Source: Oscillospiraceae bacterium
GTDB lineage: Bacteria > Bacillota_A > Clostridia > Oscillospirales > Ruminococcaceae
Reading direction: 5' to 3'
NCBI GenBank assembly: GCA_017440445.1
Contig: JAFSHE010000233.1
Location: forward strand, 1 to 9,231
DNA: 9,231 nucleotides
Under the pieces are notes generated by a model. It was not told the origin of the DNA. It ran no database searches and saw only the letters and a program-made list of their open reading frames with translations. A program made the translations under genes and the position numbers. Below, in pieces: positions 1-6,168 of the stretch; the stretch's first letter is position 1; every line of letters begins with the position of its first letter.

Positions 1-2
1 GG

Positions 3-59
3 GAGGGACGACTCGTAACGGCGTTAGCCGTTACGACCTCCGCTTTTACGACAGACTGA
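3..59 (+). CDS. possible 3' end of an upstream gene, cut by the window start
   Basis: The frame starting at base 3 is open from the window edge and stops with TGA at 57-59, exactly one base before a strong rightward terminator. That placement is what the end of a gene would look like. Only 18 residues are visible (ending VTTSAFTTD) and they match no family I recognise. A perfect 9-base inverted repeat lies inside it (14-22 and 27-35), which is odd for coding DNA and could mean this is instead a non-coding repeat or the end of an RNA. Two other frames are also partly open, so the call is weak. Confidence 0.25.
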   Translation, partial: EGRLVTALAVTTSAFTTD

Positions 60-93
60 GACCCGCAAGGCGAAAGGCTTTGCGGGTCTTTTT
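60..93 (+). terminator. intrinsic terminator, rightward
   Basis: GACCCGCAAGGC (60-71) pairs with the arm at 77-88 through 12 positions with one G-T pair, closes on a 5-base loop, and is followed by TTTTT (89-93). It ends transcription entering from left of the window. On the opposite strand the stem lacks a T-run, so it is at best a weak terminator for the GH43 gene that ends at 108. Confidence 0.85.
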
Positions 94-107
94 GTATGTT
101 TTACGGC

Positions 108-1421
108 TTATTTTATAAATACGAATTCCTGAAGCTGGAGGAGCTGTCTGCCCTTCATGGAGTCGGCAAACCAGCCCTCATAGCTATCCTCTGCGATGAA
201 GTACAGAGCATGTCTGCCTGTTACAGCCTTAACTCTTGCGCCGATAACGCCATCGCCCTCGCCGAATTCAACAGAGCCAATCTCCTCGCCGTCGTCGGCG
301 TCAAGAAGTATCCTTATCCTGCCCTTGCTGCCCATGCCACGCATCTTTATGCGTATCTGCATGGTTTTTGAGGAGTCATCCTCGCCGAAGTCGAAGTATT
401 TCCAGCCCATAACGCTGCCGCTTGTGATGTTTGTTACAACACGCTCAAATATGTTAAGCTCGGTGATAAAGCAGTCTCCCTTAAGCACGCATGCGGTCTC
501 CGCTGCTGTAAGTGCATAGGGATTCAGGTAGTCCTCAAATCCGAGGGAGGTCATCTCCACCTGAGGAATGGTGCCATCGGGAAGTATCTCTATCTTCTCA
601 ACGCAGCCACGGCGAGACATGATAGTACCGTTTGTCATGCGGTGGTAGAAGATGTACCACTGTCCGTTTATATTGCAGATAGAGCCATGATTGTTTCCGC
701 CTGGGTAGTCTATTCCGTTGTCAACGATAGTGCCACGGTATTCAAACGGACCTGTGGGTGATTTGGAGGTCGCATAGTCAAGGCAGCTTCCCCTCTGGGG
801 AGAGTATATCATGTAATAGGTATCGCCTACCTTGCGGGGAGAGCATGCCTCAAAAAAGCGGTGAGGCTCCTCCACAGGGATGATGTCGGGCTGATAGGTG
901 CCGTCCACCATCTCGTACATGTTTGATTTCAGCTCACACATATAGCTGCCCTGATAGCCACAGTATACATACACTCTGCCATCATCGTCTACCAATACTC
1001 CGGGGTCGATAAAGGTGCCGTCATCGTAGTGTTTTTCCACATTGTATTTATATTTTGAAAGCAGCTTAAAGGGACCCTCGGGGCGGTCACTGACGGCAAC
1101 ACAGCCCTTTGCACCTACGATATATGCATAGAGATAGTATTTTCCGTCACGCTCCACAACATCGGGAGCAAACAGCAGGTTATCTGTCCATTCCGCAGTG
1201 TCGGAGGGGTGGTCGATGCCGTCACGTGTGCGGAAGATATCACCGTGGCAGGTCCACTGGTTAAGGTTGTTTACAGGAGCAGACCATACCTTCAGCTTGC
1301 AGTCGCAGAAGTCAATGGAGTCAACACGGTCGTGGGAGCCGTATACATATACTCTGTCACCGAAAACTCTCGGCTCGCCGTCGGGGATGTATTCCCACAT
1401 GGGAAGATAAGGATTAGCCAT
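108..1421 (-). CDS. glycoside hydrolase family 43 protein with C-terminal CBM6-like domain
   Basis: 437 residues. The five-bladed beta-propeller GH43 domain occupies roughly residues 3-300. The three acidic catalytic positions of the family can be placed: Asp14 in IPDGEPRVFGDRVY (base), Asp139 in FIDPGVLVDDDG (pKa modulator) and Glu191 in FEACSPRKVGDTYY (acid). GGNNHG (residues 241-246) carries the conserved active-site His. Residues about 305-437 resemble a CBM6-type beta-sandwich (DFGEDDSSKT, GRHALYFIA). There is no signal peptide, so it probably trims imported arabino- or xylo-oligosaccharides in the cytoplasm. GH43 members act as beta-xylosidases, alpha-L-arabinofuranosidases or arabinanases, and the exact substrate cannot be read from sequence. 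The start is set by GAGGTGAT a few bases upstream. It is monocistronic here, with its own promoter. Confidence 0.9.
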   Translation of the reverse strand: MANPYLPMWEYIPDGEPRVFGDRVYVYGSHDRVDSIDFCDCKLKVWSAPVNNLNQWTCHGDIFRTRDGIDHPSDTAEWTDNLLFAPDVVERDGKYYLYAYIVGAKGCVAVSDRPEGPFKLLSKYKYNVEKHYDDGTFIDPGVLVDDDGRVYVYCGYQGSYMCELKSNMYEMVDGTYQPDIIPVEEPHRFFEACSPRKVGDTYYMIYSPQRGSCLDYATSKSPTGPFEYRGTIVDNGIDYPGGNNHGSICNINGQWYIFYHRMTNGTIMSRRGCVEKIEILPDGTIPQVEMTSLGFEDYLNPYALTAAETACVLKGDCFITELNIFERVVTNITSGSVMGWKYFDFGEDDSSKTMQIRIKMRGMGSKGRIRILLDADDGEEIGSVEFGEGDGVIGARVKAVTGRHALYFIAEDSYEGWFADSMKGRQLLQLQEFVFIK

Positions 1422-1469
1422 GATATCACCTCATAGGGCATAAGCCCTCTTTCTTTAGTTGTTGATTTA

Positions 1470-1498
1470 AGTATAACACGAGTTCAGAGCTGTTTCAA
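1470..1498 (-). promoter_or_regulatory. sigma-A promoter of the GH43 gene
   Basis: On the minus strand TTGAAA (1493-1498) and TATACT (1470-1475) are separated by exactly 17 bases, about 50 bases ahead of the GH43 start codon. I saw no convincing catabolite-control (cre) site around it. Confidence 0.8.
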
Positions 1499-1539
1499 CC
1501 ACGATAGCGACATCAAACAGGACAAAAAAGACATGACCT

Positions 1540-1568
1540 GTGACGTTTTCCGATATGCCGCATACAAT
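1540..1568 (+). promoter_or_regulatory. probable promoter of the DUF11 gene
   Basis: GTGACG (1540-1545) and TACAAT (1563-1568) are 17 bases apart, with the start codon about 43 bases further on. The -35 match is only 4 of 6. The short leader holds a 5-base hairpin (GGGAA/TTCCC, 1574-1588) before AAGGAGG at 1600-1605. Confidence 0.5.
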
Positions 1569-1611
1569 GGCAGTGGGAATATATTTCCCGAAAATATCAA
1601 GGAGGACTATC

Positions 1612-2463
1612 ATGGCAACATTTTATAATCAGGCAACGCTGTCGTATAACGACACCGTTACCAATTCAAATATCGTAACAGGCGAGATAGTAGAGGTGCT
1701 TTCTGCTGAAAAGACTGCTGTTTCAGCGACCTATTCGGCAGGCGACACGATAACCTATATCATCAGCATCCGTAATACAGGCGCTGTGCCTGTGACAGGC
1801 GTCACAGTAACGGATGACCTGGGTGCGTATGCATTCGGTACAGGCACTGTAACGCCTCTGACCTATACCGATGGCTCGCTGCGTTATTATGTGAACGGCG
1901 ATATTTCCACAGCCGCTGCTGCGGTCACTGAGGACGGACTTGTTATCAGCGGAATCACCGTGCCTGCGGGCGGAAACGCCATCGTAGTGTACGAGACCAC
2001 TGCAAACGGCTTTGCGCCTGTTGCATCGGGCAGCACTATCACAAACACCGCAGTAATAACAGGCACGGGGATTGCAGATCCCGTTACAGTGACCGAAACT
2101 GTTACAGCTGAGGACAGGGCAGAGCTTACTATCACAAAGTCGCTCTCGCCCGAAACCGTTACCGATAACAGCGAGCTGACCTACACTTTCATCATCCAGA
2201 ACACAGGTAATGTTCCTGTTACTGCGGCAGATAATGCAACTGTAACGGATACCTTCGACCCTGTGCTTGAGGGAATTACTGTGACCTACAACGGCACTGT
2301 ATGGACAGAGCCTGCAAATTACACCTACAACGAGACAACAGGCGTATTCGCTACTGTCCCGGGTCAGATAACCGTACCTGCTGCGACCTATACTCAGGAC
2401 GCATCCGGTGCATGGGTGATCCAGCCTGGGGTCGTTACCCTCCGTGTAAGAGGAACGGTATAG
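1612..2463 (+). CDS. DUF11-repeat beta-sandwich protein without export signal
   Basis: 283 residues from ATG at 1612, chosen because AAGGAGG lies at the right distance; the longer reading from 1540 would overlap the promoter and lacks a ribosome site. The protein is almost wholly Thr/Val/Ala-rich beta-sandwich with two DUF11-type repeats, residues about 31-165 (TYSAGDTITYIISIRNTG) and about 172-283 (NSELTYTFIIQNTGNVPVT). DUF11 domains normally occur as stalk modules in large secreted proteins. Here there is no signal peptide, membrane helix, LPXTG sorting motif or cysteine, and the protein begins MATFYNQATLSYND. A surface, spore or sheath structural role is possible but unproven. It is convergent with the DHHW gene and shares its terminator region. 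Confidence 0.85.
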   Translation: MATFYNQATLSYNDTVTNSNIVTGEIVEVLSAEKTAVSATYSAGDTITYIISIRNTGAVPVTGVTVTDDLGAYAFGTGTVTPLTYTDGSLRYYVNGDISTAAAAVTEDGLVISGITVPAGGNAIVVYETTANGFAPVASGSTITNTAVITGTGIADPVTVTETVTAEDRAELTITKSLSPETVTDNSELTYTFIIQNTGNVPVTAADNATVTDTFDPVLEGITVTYNGTVWTEPANYTYNETTGVFATVPGQITVPAATYTQDASGAWVIQPGVVTLRVRGTV

Positions 2464-2538
2464 AGGATATCCGATGTTAAGCGTCCTGCAAGGGAAATTC
2501 AATTTTGCCCGCACTGCGGAAGGAGGCTTATAAAATAG
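2464..2538 (+). pseudogene. stranded zinc-ribbon C-terminus in frame after the DUF11 stop
   Basis: Directly after the TAG that ends the DUF11 protein, the same frame continues for 24 codons to a second TAG (2536-2538) and ends EIQFCPHCGRRLIK. The CPHCGRRL ending is typical of many small bacterial proteins that finish in a zinc-ribbon knuckle. The stretch has no ATG, GTG or TTG in this frame, so it is not an independent gene. It is either the remnant of an older gene whose terminator still follows, or a read-through extension. I favour a remnant. Confidence 0.4.
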
Positions 2539-2573
2539 AAAAACCGCCGTACAGCTTGCTGCTGTGCGGCGGT
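2539..2573 (-). terminator. terminator between convergent genes, strongest on the minus strand
   Basis: A 12-base stem (2544-2555 with 2561-2572, one G-T pair, extendable by A-T) encloses TTGCT. Read leftward it follows the DHHW stop codon by 6 bases and is trailed by TTTTT (complement of 2539-2543), a textbook arrangement. Read rightward it is followed only by TCGTTATT, so it would stop the DUF11 transcript less efficiently. Confidence 0.88.
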
Positions 2574-2578
2574 CGTTA

Positions 2579-4105
2579 TTATTGGGTAAGGAAATTGTTG
2601 TAATATCTTACGGTGGAGGCGGTTGCTGCATGGAATGCGTTGTTTGCAAACAGCACATCGGTCACTCCGTTTTCGGTGAGATATTCCACTGCGTTTTCTG
2701 TGAAATAACGCATGTCGATAACGTATATATCCTCAAAAGAGCCGAACAGGAAGGGAGGAAGTGCGTTTCCGTAGCTGTCCTTGAAGATGGCGAGCTTTCG
2801 TCCGTTACCTGTGGAGGTGTGGACGTGAGTTATCTTTGAGTCGCCGCCCATGAAGGTGCAGTATGCCATTCCGTTTCCGTCGGAGTATCTGATGAAGAAG
2901 CTACCCTCGTAAGGATCACGCTGTCCTGTGATAGAGCCGTCCTCACCGAGGATATACTCAGTGTAGGTGGTCGTGAAGTCAACGTTCTTCGGTACATAGT
3001 AGAAGAAGTCCTCAGGGTTGTTCTTCACCTTAGGGTCGTAGCCGCTGTAGCTGTACATGGTTCCCACGTAATCGTGGACTACCTTCTGCTCATATTCCGA
3101 GATATCCATAAACGGAACATCAGCAGCCTTGGCAAACTCCTTCGCAGCATAGTATGCGCCGAGAGAAGCCCAGTGATGGTCTGTTCTTGTGTAGATCACC
3201 TCGTCAGTGTGCTGTGAAAGGGTGGTGTATACATTGACAGCCTTTACATCGTCTGAAAGGTTTTCGATTATCCAGTTGATGTTGTCAAGCTGACTTGCGG
3301 TGTAGGGCTTAAGCTCAGCGGGGCTGTAAAACTCAACTGCGGTGGGGATAACCATGCTGTATACGTTCACATCGTCACCGAGAGTTTCCTTGTACTTGTT
3401 GATGACCTTTGCATAGCTTTCGCCTGTGGAGTAGCTTCCGCCGTACAGCATCAGCGCCCGTGTTGCAGCGCCGTTTCCGACTACTGCTATACCGTTGTTC
3501 TTGATATCAAGAGCGTCCTCGCTGTCGGGTTCTTCTGTTTCAGGAGCTTCTATCTGGCTGTTGCCCTCGTCAGGCTTTTCCTCAGGCTCGGATGTAACAG
3601 GCTCGTCCTGTACAGGTGTGGAGGACTCGTCCTCGGGAACGGATGTCTCTGTATCGGGCTTTGAAGTTACCTCGGGCTTTGAGCTTTGTTCAGGCTTGGA
3701 GGTCTGCTCAGGCTTTGAGGGCAGCTCAGGTCTGGATTCGGGTTTTACTGTTCCTCCAACTCCGTGGAGAGTTATCTCCTCGCCGCCGATGCCGCTTATT
3801 CCCTTGAAGCTCCTCAGCTCCGAGGAAAGCTCCATCAGGTCATCACGGAAAGGGACAGTATCGCTGAACCATTCACTTACGCCCTCTGTGAAATCTCCGC
3901 TGAAATAGCTTTCTGCTGTAAGCTCGGGGAATTTTGCAAGCTTTCTCTTTTCAAGCTCTGACACTTCCTCACGTGGGAACACTATGAACATCAGACCTAT
4001 CACCTCAAATGCCAGCAGGGTTATGATAAGGTAGAACATGTTCATACGTCTTTTGCGGCGGGTGACATAGGCGGATTCGTTTCTTTTTTCGTGTTTCGGT
4101 TTCAT
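2579..4105 (-). CDS. DHHW family protein, AlgX/AlgJ-like SGNH acetyl-transfer partner
   Basis: 508 residues. A basic N-terminus and one helix (about 22-43) anchor it in the membrane with the rest outside. Residues about 45-115 resemble the family's first domain (EKRKLAKFPELT). Residues 119-196 form a Pro/Glu/Ser/Thr-rich linker. The SGNH-like domain follows (about 205-508) with the defining DHHW at 309-312, where Asp309 and His311 fit the catalytic D-x-H, and KDSYGNAL with Ser444 as likely nucleophile. AlgX/AlgJ proteins take acetyl groups delivered by an MBOAT partner and place them on an exported polysaccharide; by analogy this does the same for a wall or capsule polymer. It lies 53 bases behind the MBOAT gene on the same strand, so the two are almost certainly co-transcribed. 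AGAGGTAA provides the ribosome site. The polymer target is unknown. Confidence 0.88.
   Translation of the reverse strand: MKPKHEKRNESAYVTRRKRRMNMFYLIITLLAFEVIGLMFIVFPREEVSELEKRKLAKFPELTAESYFSGDFTEGVSEWFSDTVPFRDDLMELSSELRSFKGISGIGGEEITLHGVGGTVKPESRPELPSKPEQTSKPEQSSKPEVTSKPDTETSVPEDESSTPVQDEPVTSEPEEKPDEGNSQIEAPETEEPDSEDALDIKNNGIAVVGNGAATRALMLYGGSYSTGESYAKVINKYKETLGDDVNVYSMVIPTAVEFYSPAELKPYTASQLDNINWIIENLSDDVKAVNVYTTLSQHTDEVIYTRTDHHWASLGAYYAAKEFAKAADVPFMDISEYEQKVVHDYVGTMYSYSGYDPKVKNNPEDFFYYVPKNVDFTTTYTEYILGEDGSITGQRDPYEGSFFIRYSDGNGMAYCTFMGGDSKITHVHTSTGNGRKLAIFKDSYGNALPPFLFGSFEDIYVIDMRYFTENAVEYLTENGVTDVLFANNAFHAATASTVRYYNNFLTQ
3653..3718 (-). repeat. in-gene tandem repeat coding SKPEQx units
   Basis: Residues 130-151 of the DHHW protein read as four successive SKPE/SKPD units (SKPEQT, SKPEQS, SKPEVT, SKPD). 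These sit in a wider acidic Pro-rich linker (119-196) between membrane anchor and catalytic domain. This probably spans the wall and may vary in copy number between strains. Confidence 0.75.
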
Positions 4106-4158
4106 TATTTACCTCTTTGGTCTGCTTAACAGACAAATATGTCATTGTGCAGTGCGTA

Positions 4159-5631
4159 TTAAAATCTCAGATACAGGAACGGGTTGCTGGTATCGCCTAT
4201 CAGCAGCAGGGTGCTGACAACAAGGAGAGCTATGGCACATACTGTTTTTCCTGCTGTCATGAATACCGCAAAGCCTGCGGAGCGGCGGTAATCAGCCGCC
4301 TCGGAGTAAAAGCTGCGGATAAATCTTCCGAAGGGGATACAGCATATCACACAGGCGATAAGCAACCACAGGTTTTCTGTAAGAGCGTTTGTAGCCATGT
4401 AGTCCCAGCCGCCTATTGTTCCACCGCCGAACAGTGTGGACATAAACTGACCTATCTTTTCGAAGTCGGTGAAGTAGAACAATACCCAGCCGATAACTAT
4501 CAGAAACAGGCTGTATATATGCAGGAATACAGAGGGTATCTTATCTCTTACCTTAAGGATGGTGTATTTCTCCAGCATGATTATGATACCGAAGTACACG
4601 CCCCACAGCACAAAATTCCAGCTTGCGCCGTGCCACAGACCTGTGAGGAACCATACAGTCAGTATGTTGAGCGGCTGATGGCGGCGGTTTCCGCCCATCG
4701 GGATGTACACATAATCACGGAAGAACGAGCCGAGGGATATATGCCATCTGCGCCAGAATTCGGTTATCGTAGAGGAGATGTAGGGATAGTTGAAGTTTTC
4801 GTCAAAGTGGAAACCGAAGCAGCGTCCCATTCCTATCGCCATGTCAGAGTAGCCAGAGAAATCGAAGTATATCTGGAAGGTATATGCGATTATTCCTATC
4901 CATGCGCTGCCTGTGGAGATAGCGGTCACGTTTCCGTCCAGAAACTGCGAGGATATCTCTGAGAGCTGATTTGCGAGTATTACCTTTTTACCGAGACCAA
5001 TGAGGAAACGGAAGGAGCCTTCTGCGATATCGTCAAAGGTGATGGTGCGGGAGTTGATCTCCCTTGCGATGGTTTCATATCGAACTATGGGACCTGCAAT
5101 AAGCTGCGGGAACATTGAGATATACAGCAGAAGGTTGATAAAGCTGTGCTGTACCTTTGAGTTACCTCTGTATACATCCGCTATGTAGGAGATAGCCTGG
5201 AATGTAAAGAAGCTGATTCCGATAGGAAGTGCGATGCCCGGCTTCGGGATATTCAGTCCGATAAGATTTATCGTATCCACAAGGAAATCAGTGTACTTGA
5301 ATACTGCGATCATTGCGATGTTCAGCACTACTCCTGTTATCAGTGCAGCCTTTGATCTTTTTTCACCTCTGCACATGACAAGTCCGACTATATAGTTTAT
5401 CAGGACGCTTATTATCATCAGCGCAACGTATATAGGCTCTCCCCATGCGTAGAAGATCAGCGAAAAAATGACCAGCACGCCATTCTGAAGCGGATGCTCA
5501 TTCCGTGGAGCGGCAAAATGGCTTGCCTTTTTTCCGCCTGCCAGAGCAAGGTCACCGCAGCGTGCCAGTGCATAGCACAGCGCAACAGCAGGTATGAATA
5601 TGTACAAAAAGAAAAGGTCAGCAAAGATCAT
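4159..5631 (-). CDS. MBOAT family O-acyltransferase, AlgI/PatA-like
   Basis: 490 residues with about ten or more membrane segments. Family landmarks are in order: FSLIFYAWGEP (56-66), PIGISFFTFQAISYIADVYRG (about 136-156), FPQLIAGPIVRY (174-185), FDFSGYSDMAIGMG (256-269), FWRRWHISLGSFFRDYVYIPMGG (292-314) and GLWHGASWNFVLWG (331-344). His334 is the invariant MBOAT histidine and His297 the second conserved one. AlgI-type members pass an acetyl group from cytoplasmic acetyl-CoA across the membrane to an SGNH partner, here the DHHW protein encoded next. Length is normal for the family and no key residue is missing. It is the first gene of the operon. GAGGG precedes the ATG, and the 5' leader carries a terminator hairpin. 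D-alanylation (DltB) is less likely because no dlt genes are present. Confidence 0.93.
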   Translation of the reverse strand: MIFADLFFLYIFIPAVALCYALARCGDLALAGGKKASHFAAPRNEHPLQNGVLVIFSLIFYAWGEPIYVALMIISVLINYIVGLVMCRGEKRSKAALITGVVLNIAMIAVFKYTDFLVDTINLIGLNIPKPGIALPIGISFFTFQAISYIADVYRGNSKVQHSFINLLLYISMFPQLIAGPIVRYETIAREINSRTITFDDIAEGSFRFLIGLGKKVILANQLSEISSQFLDGNVTAISTGSAWIGIIAYTFQIYFDFSGYSDMAIGMGRCFGFHFDENFNYPYISSTITEFWRRWHISLGSFFRDYVYIPMGGNRRHQPLNILTVWFLTGLWHGASWNFVLWGVYFGIIIMLEKYTILKVRDKIPSVFLHIYSLFLIVIGWVLFYFTDFEKIGQFMSTLFGGGTIGGWDYMATNALTENLWLLIACVICCIPFGRFIRSFYSEAADYRRSAGFAVFMTAGKTVCAIALLVVSTLLLIGDTSNPFLYLRF

Positions 5632-5651
5632 TGATATTCCCTCATTTTTAT

Positions 5652-5677
5652 AAAAAATACCCCGTAGTACGGGGCAT
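5652..5677 (-). terminator. attenuator-like terminator in the MBOAT operon leader
   Basis: On the minus strand the stem CCCCGT/ACGGGG (5660-5665 with 5669-5674) is extended by G-U, U-A and A-U pairs to 5657/5677 and closes on a 3-base loop. It is followed at once by a T-run (complement of the A-run 5652-5656). It lies only ~20 bases before the MBOAT start and downstream of the operon promoter, so it would stop transcripts unless something prevents its folding. It could instead stop read-through from the acyltransferase gene. Confidence 0.7.
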
Positions 5678-5793
5678 ACGGTTATTATAGATACAGTTAT
5701 CCCACAGAATGAGATATTTATACTTTTTTATTCTGTATTTTCCGCACGGAAGCAGTTTTTTCTTTTTTCCGCGCCATTTTTCCCCATAATAAT

Positions 5794-5822
5794 ATTATAA
5801 TACTGTACTATTTAAAAGTCAA
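5794..5822 (-). promoter_or_regulatory. sigma-A promoter of the MBOAT-DHHW operon
   Basis: TTGACT (5817-5822) and TATAAT (5794-5799) on the minus strand are 17 bases apart, giving a leader of about 155 bases. The leader holds two more inverted repeats (5740-5751, and ACAGAAT/ATTCTGT at 5704-5710/5730-5736) before the terminator hairpin. A second TATAAT (5684-5689) with a poor -35 could start RNA right at that hairpin. Confidence 0.75.
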
Positions 5823-5874
5823 TACGTTATGTGGACTTTTTTCCGATTATAAAAACAAATTGACGTTTTATTTA

Positions 5875-5903
5875 TTGACGAGTATAAAGTAGTATTGTAT
5901 AAT
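5875..5903 (+). promoter_or_regulatory. strong rightward sigma-A promoter with no obvious large gene behind it
   Basis: TTGACG (5875-5880) and a perfect TATAAT (5898-5903) are separated by 17 bases. It faces away from the MBOAT promoter about 50 bases to the left. Downstream there is only a 48-codon ORF and then the oppositely oriented acyltransferase gene. A second TTGACG lies at 5860-5865. Confidence 0.7.
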
Positions 5904-6000
5904 GTCAAAACGTAATGGTACACAGATATCATGTTCAGGTAAAATCTTATTACGTATTTGTAAGATTCAGGGCTGTTAAAAAATAATTGCAAAGGCCGCT

Positions 6001-6147
6001 ATGGAACAGACAGGCACAAAAAGAACGAGCTGTTACAAGCTTGTAGATCTTACAGAAGGGACACTTTCCGAGGACATTTTTCACGGGCTGAAATCGTTTT
6101 TGGGACAACAAAAAGAGGACACTCCTTATAACTTGTCTGATTTCTAA
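6001..6147 (+). CDS. hypothetical 48-residue ORF behind the orphan promoter
   Basis: ATG at 6001 follows AAAGG by 5 bases, and the frame runs to TAA at 6145-6147. The product is MEQTGTKRTSCYKLVDLTEG onward, mixed charge, without membrane helix, signal peptide or recognisable domain. It includes QKEDTP, encoded by the 20-base repeat at 6107-6126. In favour are the promoter about 100 bases upstream and a usable ribosome site. Against it are its small size, an in-frame stop only eight codons upstream (5977-5979), and its position at the boundary of a suspected inserted segment, which suggests a truncated gene or untranslated RNA. Confidence 0.35.
   Translation: MEQTGTKRTSCYKLVDLTEGTLSEDIFHGLKSFLGQQKEDTPYNLSDF
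6107..6126 (+). repeat. left copy of 20-base direct repeat
   Basis: AACAAAAAGAGGACACTCCT here is identical to 7423-7442, same orientation, with 1296 bases between. Bases on either side differ after the match. The pair encloses the acyltransferase gene and its promoter. Confidence 0.9.
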
Positions 6148-6168
6148 GCATAATTATTTGCTTATTTT
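6145..6168 (+). terminator. weak rightward terminator-like hairpin
   Basis: TAAGCA (6145-6150) pairs with TGCTTA (6159-6164) around an 8-base loop and is followed by TTTT. It overlaps both the stop codon of the 48-residue ORF and the stop of the facing acyltransferase gene. It could end the orphan rightward transcript, but the stem is short and AT-rich. Confidence 0.3.

Noticed and set aside
1723..2514. 263-codon open frame on the minus strand across the DUF11 gene
   Set aside because: Shadow of the Thr/Val-rich DUF11 coding sequence; Cys/Arg-rich product with no family features and no ribosome site.
2474..2533. Short ATG-led ORF in another frame across the zinc-ribbon remnant
   Set aside because: Nineteen codons, no ribosome site; the in-frame zinc-ribbon reading explains the stretch better.
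4117..4962. 281-codon rightward open frame across the MBOAT gene
   Set aside because: It is antisense to a gene with clear MBOAT motifs, has no domain and no ribosome site.
5632..5787. T-box or leader-peptide attenuation of the MBOAT operon
   Set aside because: No T-box sequence, and the two 19-codon leader ORFs present lack good ribosome sites and runs of a single amino acid.
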